Program-made: the position numbers and the translations under genes
Shown: positions 57,397 to 64,000 of the stretch, one piece after another
Position numbering within the stretch: position 1 is the stretch's first letter
How the letters are laid out: each line of letters begins with the position of its first letter
Notes under the pieces: model-generated
What the model was told of the DNA's origin: nothing
Database searches by the model: none
The model's input: the letters and a program-made list of their open reading frames with translations, nothing else
DNA from: a candidate division TM6 bacterium GW2011_GWF2_32_72
GTDB lineage: Bacteria > Babelota > Babeliae > Babelales > GWF2-32-72
Length of the DNA: 64,000 nucleotides
Direction: 5' to 3'
NCBI GenBank assembly: GCA_000989525.1
Contig: LBON01000006.1
Span: 1 to 64,000 of the forward strand

Positions 57397-58455
57397 TTAA
57401 TTCAAAAATTCTTTATTTAAGGTTGATACAACTTTAGTCTTATCAGACTCATTTTTGTGCTCATTTATACGCTTAATAATATCACCTTTTAAAAGGCGTT
57501 GTCCTTTAAAACGATTTGCTAGCTGTCCAGCCTGAATAGGCTTTAAACCTGTATCAACAAGAGCTACTTTAATATCCGCAACATCTTCATCTGTAAGCGG
57601 CGCAACTGTTGGCTGAGTTTGTGATGTTGCCACTGGTTGTTTTACACTTGGCTCAGTTTTCACTTCCGATTTTGGAACTACAACAGCCTTTTGCTCCGGT
57701 GCAGTTTCTGTCTTGGTCCCTGCCGGAGTTTTTCTTAGAGGCCTTTTAAGATCGGCTACAGACACGGTGAAATCTTGTTCTTGAGATTTTTTTGGAACGA
57801 CTTCAACCTTATTAGACCCTTGCAAAGCTTTTCTTCGTTCTTGTTTCTCTTGAGCTTCCCTAAGTTCCTTCATCATATCTGACTCTGAACCTGCAGCAGT
57901 CGGAGATTTTGGTGTTACTGCCTTTGAAGGAGTCACATCTGTTTTGGCACCTACAATTGAAGCAGGCAAACCTTTTCCTGGAGGAGGTGGTGGAGGTGGC
58001 GGTGTACCAACTTTTGAACCAGTCGAAGCTTTTCCTGAAGGAGGTGGTGGAGGAGCTTGCGGTACAATACCTGATTTTGGCATCGCTGGTGGTTGTGGAG
58101 CAGTGTTTGAAACAGTCGAACCTTTTTGAGAACCTGCTCCTGGCGGTGATAGAGGTGGCGGTACAATACCCGTTTTTGGCATCACTGCTGGACTCACTTT
58201 TGGAACAACTGAACTTGATGTCTCTAGCCGGCAAGATGTACAAGCAGAAGGCTCTTCTCCGTTTGCAATTTTTAAATTATCCGTCAAATAATTTAAATTT
58301 GATTTCAAAATAGACAATTTAGGTTGGAGTTCAAGATTGGAATTTTGCTTTTTTAAACTATCTTCTATCTTGCTTAATTCAGAATTAATTTGGGCAAAAT
58401 CGGCATTCAAAAATAAAAACCAACTAAATAAACAACTAATTATAATTATTCTCAC
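57397..58455 (-). CDS. Secreted proline-rich protein (candidate profilin/SH3-binding partner of the WH2 protein)
   Basis: 352 aa from a GTG with GGAG 8 nt upstream. Signal peptide (residues 1-19), then a short helical region (20-65) ending at CTSC. Residues 83-160 are proline-rich, with VPPPLSPPG, APPPPPSG and TPPPPPPPPG, the kind of tract by which formins and VASP/WASP recruit profilin or SH3 proteins. DMMKELREA (193-201) resembles the helix of the WH2 motifs next door but lacks the LKKV part. Residues 285-352 form a small helical end domain (IKVALVDTGLKPIQAGQLA). It lies 20 nt after the WH2 gene, in one operon. Actin-related function is inference. Confidence 0.8.
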   Translation of the reverse strand: MRIIIISCLFSWFLFLNADFAQINSELSKIEDSLKKQNSNLELQPKLSILKSNLNYLTDNLKIANGEEPSACTSCRLETSSSVVPKVSPAVMPKTGIVPPPLSPPGAGSQKGSTVSNTAPQPPAMPKSGIVPQAPPPPPSGKASTGSKVGTPPPPPPPPGKGLPASIVGAKTDVTPSKAVTPKSPTAAGSESDMMKELREAQEKQERRKALQGSNKVEVVPKKSQEQDFTVSVADLKRPLRKTPAGTKTETAPEQKAVVVPKSEVKTEPSVKQPVATSQTQPTVAPLTDEDVADIKVALVDTGLKPIQAGQLANRFKGQRLLKGDIIKRINEHKNESDKTKVVSTLNKEFLN

Positions 58456-58475
58456 GGTACTAACTCCTACTCATC

Positions 58476-59042
58476 CTAATCATCATTCCATCCACCTTCA
58501 TCTTCATCATCTTCATCCGTAGCAGGAATTAACCACTTACGTCTTTCAGCTAACCTCTTTTCCAAAATTTCCTCTTTTGTTTCTTTTGCTGAAACAACTG
58601 GCTTCTCATTGAGTTTACGATCCTCAACTTTCTTCAAAGTTGTACCCTTTTTAATTTCTTTCATAAGATCTGCTCTTGTTCCAGTTTTTTCTGAAGAAGG
58701 CTTCTCATTGAGTTTACGATCCTCAACTTTCTTCAAAGTTGTACCTTTTTTAATTTCATCCATAAGATCGACGTTATCTGAAGAAATCTTCTCGCTGGCT
58801 TTCTGAGCTTCAATAGGTTTTAAGTTCCCAACACAACATTTCGGAGTTCCACCCTCTGTTATGCTCACAACATCCGATAAAAAATTTGCACGAACTTCTA
58901 ATTTTTTTCTCTCACTAGATTCAGGAAGTTCTGCAACTTGCAACTTCAATTTGTTTAAAGTTTCTTTAATGTCGCTAGAAACTGCTACGGCCAAACAACT
59001 ACCGGAAAACAAACTCAAACAACATAAAAACAAATATCTCAT
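58476..59042 (-). CDS. Secreted tandem-WH2 protein with connector-like helix and acidic Trp tail (candidate actin nucleation-promoting factor)
   Basis: 188 aa from the ATG at 59042 (AAAGGAG upstream; an in-frame TTG nearby is too close to it). Signal peptide MRYLFLCCLSLFSGSCLA, helical region 22-60, CC pair at 69-70. Two WH2 motifs follow: DLMDEIKKGTTLKKV (92-106) and DLMKEIKKGTTLKKV (125-139), matching the actin-binding consensus of an amphipathic helix plus LKKV/T. Next is a basic amphipathic helix (EEILEKRLAERRKWL, 157-171), then an acidic end DEDDEDEGGWNDD (176-188) with one Trp. This V-V-C-A order is that of WASP-type Arp2/3 activators and Rickettsia RickA. It heads the operon with the proline-rich gene. 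The WH2 call is strong; Arp2/3 activation is inferred. Confidence 0.85.
   Translation of the reverse strand: MRYLFLCCLSLFSGSCLAVAVSSDIKETLNKLKLQVAELPESSERKKLEVRANFLSDVVSITEGGTPKCCVGNLKPIEAQKASEKISSDNVDLMDEIKKGTTLKKVEDRKLNEKPSSEKTGTRADLMKEIKKGTTLKKVEDRKLNEKPVVSAKETKEEILEKRLAERRKWLIPATDEDDEDEGGWNDD
58600..58769. repeat. Direct duplication of a WH2-encoding segment
   Basis: Two nearly identical segments of about 70 nt (58600-58670 and 58699-58769) lie 99 nt apart, both beginning GGCTTCTCATTGAGTTTACG. They encode the two WH2 motifs plus the VEDRKLNEKP linker, and the 33-codon offset keeps the frame. The low divergence suggests recent duplication or conversion. Confidence 0.85.
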
Positions 59043-59077
59043 AAAAAACAATCTCCTTTAAAAATATTTTTCATACA

Positions 59078-59112
59078 AAATAAATTTCTAAATCACGTTA
59101 TTAACTTGTCAA
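59078..59112 (-). promoter_or_regulatory. Promoter of the WH2/proline-rich operon
   Basis: On the minus strand, consensus -35 TTGACA (59112-59107), 16-nt spacer, -10 TAGAAA (59090-59085), with AAAGGAG ahead of the ATG. The perfect -35 stands out in this AT-rich DNA. Confidence 0.5.
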
Positions 59113-59138
59113 AAAAAAATCAATTATTTCGCTAAATA

Positions 59139-59275
59139 AGCTTTTAGTAAAACTATTTAAATAACTTGATACTTCGACTATATCAAAATAACACCCACCA
59201 TTAGTTTTATTTATACTTCAAGAATAAGTTGAAAATTTAATTAACTTAGAACTTATACGAAAACTATTTACAAAT
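59139..59275. repeat. Degenerate dispersed-repeat remnant
   Basis: CTTGATACTTCGACTATATC near 59164 is a decayed inner arm. A solo outer end AGAACTTATACGAAAACTAT lies at about 59249, but in the same orientation as a left end, so this is a remnant rather than an intact copy. Confidence 0.55.
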
Positions 59276-59381
59276 TAATAATCAAACACATATAGTATCC
59301 AATAGATCTGTTTAAAAAAAATACTGTTACAAATTTTAATTTCTTAATGTTTCGCAATCACTCACTAAAAAAGGAGTTTTA

Positions 59382-62300
59382 ATGAAAAATAAAATGTTTA
59401 TTTTATTAACATTTATACTTGGTTCCATAAACTTCATAACAATTACATCAGGAGATAATATAAAGAACTTTCAATATAACATCCCGGGAATAAATCAACC
59501 TTTTGAACTTGCAATTCCAACAAATCTTGATTTAACAAAAACAAATATTTTAATTGAAACAATTATCAACACACCTAGCAGCTTTCAACCATTTAAAAAC
59601 GATCCAACATTAAATGCCATTCCATTTATAAATGCAATCAATCTATCTAAAATTAAACTAAGAGCAAAATCTGAAATCATACAACTTATTAAAAACAAAC
59701 AAACACTTCCTGCAGAATATATGATTGAAATTGTAGGTGAAGTTAACATGTTCAATAAACCCCTAAATTGCACATTAACTATTAAATTTGAAAAAAACAC
59801 ACTTAAAAATATTATTGCCTCAATAATTCTTCCAAACGATTCTAATCTTATTAATCTTTCTCCAGAGCTTACAAATACCACTGCCGCAAAACTAAAATTC
59901 AAAAATCTTGGCATAATAATTTGTTTAAACGATTGCACAGAAAAGTTTACCGACCTAAATATAAACATCCCCGATTTTAAAGCACCATTCCCAAAAGGCG
60001 CCTCCCTAATCGGAATCATTGAATCGTTTGACCCTAACACACTAATTCAAAATTTACCTAAAGAACTAGATGGTCTAAAAAACACGCCTGCCATATTACT
60101 TAAAAAGAATTTTAATCTTACTGCTCAAAATAAACCAATTGCGAACAATAGCACATTTGAAGTTTATGGCGCCTCCAAAATAAAGGGCATACAAGCACTT
60201 TCCTGCTTTTACTACGAAACAACAAAAACGCAAAAAAAATATTTTTTCAAATATAAAGGCTTAACAAATGCAAAAAGCATAAATCCATACGATGACATTG
60301 AAGAATTAACAACTCTAAAATATTTAATACCTGAAAACTTAAAAAATATAAAAGCCGATACCGTTGAATTTAACCTGGTGCTCTATGCAAAAGAAAAAGT
60401 AATATACTACACAATACAAACCCGCCTATTTGGCATACAACAAACACTTAGTTTTTTTCCAGTAAAAACTGAAGAGGGAAAATCTGGTTTAGTTATACAA
60501 TCCATGTTTAATAAAGAAAAAATATCTTTAGCTGAGATGTTTAACATTCTTAAAAATGCAATTATGCAAGAAACACCAGCGTTTACAGCCGCAATATTTG
60601 ATCAATTCCTTAAAAATATAATTTTTACATCAACAATATGTTCTTCCTCCGGATTCATCTTTTCATCTTTACCATACATGTTTAATGTAAGCAGAGAATA
60701 TGGAATAACAACATTTAAAACAAATGATGGTTTACCACTTGCTTTAGATAAAGGGCTAACACCATATGGCCGAATGCTCATGGAAGGTGAGATTAAAGTT
60801 AATAAAGTTTTTGGAACAGATAATCTTATTAGTGATATTGGAAAAGAACTATTTTTTATTGGAAATATAAAACCAATGAATTTAAGCCTAATACATTTGA
60901 TTACTGAGGGTAGACTTAAATTTGATTTTCCTTTTATAAAAATTGCGCCCTCCTTATTAAAAACAGAAATTTCATTAAAATTCGGGCTCACAGCAATCAC
61001 ACCAACCGTTGCAGCAATTGTTGGCGTAAATATACAACCAGAAAAAAACAAGCCGCCACTATTTTTCTCTGGAAGACTGCAAGTCTTCCCAACCGATATG
61101 ATTATTAGAACAGCTCTTACAATGCAAGGCGTATGGGAAAATCCATTCGGATTTGAATACCTGACTTTCTATAATATGGCAGGACAACTCGATTGGGATT
61201 TTACTGCAAAAACTACTGCTGCCACAGGAACAGAAGCCGTGGCAACAGCTGCTTCAGCTGGCGCAGCAACAGGAAAGGGTGGAGGGGCCGCAAGTGGAAC
61301 CGCAACACCAGCTCATTTAGTTGGTGTAGGTTTTACATTTGACGTTGAAGTTGGTAAAAAAAATGATCCATTAAAAAAAGAAATTAAATGCGGATTTAAT
61401 ATAATAAAAAAAATAACCAACCTTTTATTGAGCATAAAACTTTTGGGAACATTAGGAAAAAAAGATCTAAACCGAACCACAGATTTGCTCATTAATCTTT
61501 CCTCAATTATTCAAACTAGCTTCAATGCTTTCAACCAACAAATACAACTCAATGAAATGCCCGCAAAAAATATTTCTAAAAATGTGCCCGCCAAAGAACA
61601 ATCATTTCTTGAATTATTATTAAATACACCACTGCCTAGCAAAACCGTTTCTTTATCTATAAATCAAGCTATGAATGATATACAAACTTTTGCAAACAAA
61701 TCCAAAGCTCAAGGTGATAGTTTGGGTAAATGGATAAAAACACTACCAGAAATGACCTTAATAGATCCTGAATTCAAGTTCGGCTTTAATAATATTGCAA
61801 TAGGAGAAATCGTCTACCCACGAGGCATAAAAATTTATGGCATTTTAGACACACTAGGGGCAAAATCTGGGGTCAACATAAAAATAAATACAGATGGCAT
61901 AATCTGTGAAAGTTTCATCCCCAAACTTGATCTTGGAGCACTAATTTCCAATGAATTTAAAAATCAAATCATTATAGATGGGGCCGGCATAGATGGAAAA
62001 TATGGCACAAAAGATGATGGTCCAGCAGAAACAATAAAACTCACATTCAAGGAACAAGGCGCTATCTTAACTGGAAAAGTTAATATCAAACCTTTAAACA
62101 GTTTTATTGAAACTGAAGTTAGAATTCTTAAAGATGAATTCTCATGCAAAGGAATTTACAAACCATATGGCCCAACTTATGAAATTGAATTAGATATTCA
62201 TGGCGAAATAACAGATAATAATCCCGATATTTTAATAAAGGGCACATTTAAATCGGATTTATTAAAAGAACTCAACAACCAAATTGAAGCACATCTCAAA

Positions 62301-62732
62301 GAATTAAATAAAAATAATCCACAACCATTTAAACCAAATCAAAACTTATTTAGCGTAAATTCAGCAACAATTGAACATTCAGTAAGCCAAGCAATTCAAG
62401 GAAACAATCCAAAAATAATAGTTCAAGGTACGGTATTAGGTGAACCACGAACATTCACGATAGAAAGTAATATAAAAGACCTAAAATACTATTCAACCAA
62501 CATAGCCTCTCAAATATATAAAACACTTAATTCTGCGGGACAAAATCCCAGTTTAACACCACCGCCAATACAACCATCTCAAACTACAGAATTAAAAAAA
62601 ACTGAAGAAAATAATACAAGAGCAATCAATAATTTTAATGCTGTTAACAAACCCATAAACGATAGGTTATCTGGTATTATTGAGGCTGCGGCAAAAAAAC
62701 AACTGCGCATTGAAATAATGGTGGAAAAATAA
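59382..62732 (+). CDS. Giant secreted protein, paralogue of 45190-48690
   Basis: 1116 aa; AAAGGAGTTTTA precedes the ATG. The signal peptide is followed by the same layout as its paralogue: an N-terminal region (FQPFKNDPTLNAIPFINAI against the corresponding PFSNIPELNNIPYLNKI), EYGITTFKT, LTPYGRM, PFGFEYLTFYN, an Ala/Gly/Thr-rich linker near residue 625, and IDGAGIDGKYGTKDDGPAE near residue 865. The Lys-Pro-Thr-Glu tail is replaced by a short PPPIQPSQTTE stretch and a charged helix. No family or catalytic motif recognised. The two copies are 14 kb apart and alike over nearly their full length. An envelope or secreted structural role is inferred. Confidence 0.8.
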   Translation: MKNKMFILLTFILGSINFITITSGDNIKNFQYNIPGINQPFELAIPTNLDLTKTNILIETIINTPSSFQPFKNDPTLNAIPFINAINLSKIKLRAKSEIIQLIKNKQTLPAEYMIEIVGEVNMFNKPLNCTLTIKFEKNTLKNIIASIILPNDSNLINLSPELTNTTAAKLKFKNLGIIICLNDCTEKFTDLNINIPDFKAPFPKGASLIGIIESFDPNTLIQNLPKELDGLKNTPAILLKKNFNLTAQNKPIANNSTFEVYGASKIKGIQALSCFYYETTKTQKKYFFKYKGLTNAKSINPYDDIEELTTLKYLIPENLKNIKADTVEFNLVLYAKEKVIYYTIQTRLFGIQQTLSFFPVKTEEGKSGLVIQSMFNKEKISLAEMFNILKNAIMQETPAFTAAIFDQFLKNIIFTSTICSSSGFIFSSLPYMFNVSREYGITTFKTNDGLPLALDKGLTPYGRMLMEGEIKVNKVFGTDNLISDIGKELFFIGNIKPMNLSLIHLITEGRLKFDFPFIKIAPSLLKTEISLKFGLTAITPTVAAIVGVNIQPEKNKPPLFFSGRLQVFPTDMIIRTALTMQGVWENPFGFEYLTFYNMAGQLDWDFTAKTTAATGTEAVATAASAGAATGKGGGAASGTATPAHLVGVGFTFDVEVGKKNDPLKKEIKCGFNIIKKITNLLLSIKLLGTLGKKDLNRTTDLLINLSSIIQTSFNAFNQQIQLNEMPAKNISKNVPAKEQSFLELLLNTPLPSKTVSLSINQAMNDIQTFANKSKAQGDSLGKWIKTLPEMTLIDPEFKFGFNNIAIGEIVYPRGIKIYGILDTLGAKSGVNIKINTDGIICESFIPKLDLGALISNEFKNQIIIDGAGIDGKYGTKDDGPAETIKLTFKEQGAILTGKVNIKPLNSFIETEVRILKDEFSCKGIYKPYGPTYEIELDIHGEITDNNPDILIKGTFKSDLLKELNNQIEAHLKELNKNNPQPFKPNQNLFSVNSATIEHSVSQAIQGNNPKIIVQGTVLGEPRTFTIESNIKDLKYYSTNIASQIYKTLNSAGQNPSLTPPPIQPSQTTELKKTEENNTRAINNFNAVNKPINDRLSGIIEAAAKKQLRIEIMVEK

Positions 62733-62936
62733 CATTTTATCAGTTATCCACAAATAAACCTTCAATATGCCAAATATATCTTATAACGCGATCTAATAGT
62801 CTTTTCTAACAAAATATAATCATGCAATTTTAACACTTAAAAAAAGCCTATTTGACAAGAATTGTACGTTTGTTATAATATAAAGAATTAATTGATATAT
62901 AAACAAATAATAACTCTAAATGAGAGGTTTTAAGCA
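62733..62936. other. Intergenic region with no clear feature
   Basis: About 200 AT-rich nt between the giant secreted protein and the next small gene. It contains one perfect DnaA-box-like TTATCCACA at 62744-62752 but no cluster of such boxes, so no origin is claimed. No terminator hairpin seen after the upstream stop. Confidence 0.4.
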
Positions 62937-63308
62937 ATGAAAAAATCAATATACGTTTCACTTTTATCTTTAATCGCCACCCTGTGTTTAGCATCAGATA
63001 AACAAGAAAAAATGAAACACGTACAATCATTAGCAACAATAGAAGTTGCTATGTTAATGAACAAGCACAATAATTCAGAATTCGACCCAATAGAATTAAA
63101 CAAACTTACTAGAAGTGCCTCAGCTATAATGTTTCAAAATCTCAACAAATGTGGCAGAAAAACACCATTAACAAGAAAAGGCACACCACTAACTCCGAAT
63201 TTAAAAAGAATTCAAAGCTTAGATAAACTCAATCTAGATCCTTGTGAAGATGGAGAAGCAGACCGCATAAATTGGTCTCAAACCCCAGTTAAAAACATTA
63301 ATCTTTAA
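62937..63308 (+). CDS. Small secreted protein with C-terminal DPxExGEA motif
   Basis: 123 aa; GAGAGG precedes the ATG. Signal peptide MKKSIYVSLLSLIATLCLA, then a helical segment (KHVQSLATIEVAMLMNKHN) and a Thr/Pro/Lys-rich stretch (TPLTRKGTPLTP). The C-terminal segment LKRIQSLDKLNLDPCEDGEA aligns without gaps to the end of the next gene's product, sharing about half the positions. No known family recognised. It has its own terminator. Because the motif recurs in two otherwise different secreted proteins, it may be a sorting or interaction tag; this is inference. Confidence 0.7.
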   Translation: MKKSIYVSLLSLIATLCLASDKQEKMKHVQSLATIEVAMLMNKHNNSEFDPIELNKLTRSASAIMFQNLNKCGRKTPLTRKGTPLTPNLKRIQSLDKLNLDPCEDGEADRINWSQTPVKNINL

Positions 63309-63318
63309 TTAAACAATA

Positions 63319-63354
63319 CAAAAAAGCCTCGACATTAAAATCGAGGCTTTTTTT
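63319..63354 (+). terminator. Hairpin terminator
   Basis: AGCCTCGA and TCGAGGCT around an 8-nt loop, flanked by A-run and T-run; 11-16 nt after the stop. Confidence 0.9.
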
Positions 63355-63470
63355 ATGCCCAAAATTCATCCCCGCCGCCAACAACAATAAAGATCGGTAA
63401 AATCATTGACCCCGCTTATCAAAAAACCTTAAAATTAAAGTATATTATTATATTAAAAAGGGGGTTAATC

Positions 63471-63908
63471 ATGAAAAGCGTCATTATAGCTTTGGTTGCT
63501 ATATTTTTATTAAATGAACCACAAGTACTAATTGCTAAAACTAATCTCACAAAACAAGACACAAACATAAGTTGTAAAAAGCCAACACAATCATCAACAA
63601 AAAAAGCACAAAATATAACTAATAAAATTACTGGTGTTTCAGTTGCTTCCCTAATTACCCTTGCATGTGGATTTGCCGCAATAAAAAAACAAACAGACCA
63701 TCCTGAAATAGAAAAAAATAAAAAAACAACAATTTATGAGCCAGAACAAATCAAATTGCCAACCTCTTTACCTAAAAAAAGAACCATAAATTATTCTGCC
63801 AAAGCAGAAAATCCAGCCCTAAAAAGAGTACAAAATACATATGCTAGAATGAGCGATCCTTTAGAAGGTGGAGAAGCTAATTATATGAAAAAGACCAACA
63901 AGCTTTAA
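63471..63908 (+). CDS. Small secreted/membrane protein with C-terminal DPxExGEA motif
   Basis: 145 aa; AAAGGGGG lies 7-12 nt before the ATG. Signal peptide (residues 1-22, ending VLIA), a polar stretch, and a hydrophobic segment at about 50-68 (GVSVASLITLACGFAAI) that may span the inner membrane. The C-terminal segment LKRVQNTYARMSDPLEGGEA matches that of 62937-63308. No other domain recognised. It is separated from the previous gene by a terminator, so it is a separate transcript with its own terminator. Confidence 0.7.
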   Translation: MKSVIIALVAIFLLNEPQVLIAKTNLTKQDTNISCKKPTQSSTKKAQNITNKITGVSVASLITLACGFAAIKKQTDHPEIEKNKKTTIYEPEQIKLPTSLPKKRTINYSAKAENPALKRVQNTYARMSDPLEGGEANYMKKTNKL

Positions 63909-63940
63909 ATAAAAGACTAAACTCTTAAATAACCAAATAA

Positions 63941-63967
63941 AAAGCCTCGCGTTTTCTGCGAGGCTTT
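63941..63967 (+). terminator. Hairpin terminator at the right end
   Basis: AAAGCCTCGC and GCGAGGCTTT pair perfectly around a 7-nt loop with T-run; 32 nt after the stop codon. Confidence 0.9.
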
Positions 63968-64000
63968 TTATTTATTAAACTATCAAAGTCTAAATCACAA

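Noticed and set aside
57909-58313. Overlapping open frames on both strands across the proline-rich gene
   Set aside because: They are by-products of the GC-richer proline repeats; none has a signal peptide plus ribosome-binding site like the minus-strand gene in frame with its operon.
62744-62752. DnaA-box-like TTATCCACA (another at 1370-1378 inside a gene)
   Set aside because: Single isolated matches; no cluster, no dnaA or dnaN nearby and no AT-rich unwinding layout, so no origin is supported.

Overview
The window is AT-rich and gene-dense. It looks like part of the chromosome of a host-associated or intracellular bacterium. Most non-housekeeping proteins begin with a signal peptide and resemble no common family, operons are broken up, there is no phage or plasmid backbone, and several genes resemble eukaryotic or effector proteins: tandem WH2 actin-binding motifs, poly-proline tracts, a SET domain, a PPP-type phosphatase and a deoxynucleoside kinase. 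Candidatus Dependentiae (TM6/Babeliae) is my best guess. This is inference from style, not from a marker gene.

Layout. (1) 1-23441, minus strand: eleven paralogous secreted proteins in two operon-like runs, built from beta-helix-like repeats. Five carry a WD40/YVTN-like beta-propeller inserted at the same place, and one ends in a long coiled-coil-like repeat tail that runs off the window. Between the runs, on the plus strand, lie a SET-domain protein and a GIY-YIG nuclease. (2) 23567-31555: a secreted Lys/Glu-rich coiled-coil protein, an OPT-type transporter, a secreted alpha/beta hydrolase, two small secreted or membrane proteins and a probable outer-membrane barrel. (3) 31739-42258: deoxynucleoside kinase, a partial ATP synthase operon (c, two b-type stalk proteins, delta, alpha; no a, gamma, beta or epsilon), tRNA-Arg, uvrB, galE, two secreted proteins and hisS. 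(4) 42712-51533: a membrane protein, a PfkB-family kinase with a signal peptide, a giant secreted protein with a Lys-Pro-Thr-Glu tail, a GspF/PilC-like protein, a DUF167 protein, three tRNAs and crcB. (5) 51855-63908: polA, a secreted PPP-like phosphatase, a HIT protein, tRNA-Leu, a two-gene operon resembling a split WASP (a proline-rich protein plus a protein with two WH2 motifs, a connector-like helix and a Trp-containing acidic tail), a second giant secreted protein, and two small secreted proteins sharing a C-terminal motif.

About nine imperfect copies of an inverted-repeat element (roughly 170-400 bp, outer ends related to AGAACTTATACGAAAATT) lie between genes, mostly just downstream of stop codons.

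The most exciting candidate is the operon at 57397-59042. By motif order it could encode a secreted actin-nucleation-promoting system, with the proline-rich and WH2-connector-acidic halves of a WASP-like factor carried on two proteins that share a similar N-terminal region. The surface-protein family with optional propellers is the second notable system. Many genes use GTG starts or have a good Shine-Dalgarno site at an ATG inside a longer open frame; starts were chosen accordingly. All functional calls rest on reading motifs, with no database search.
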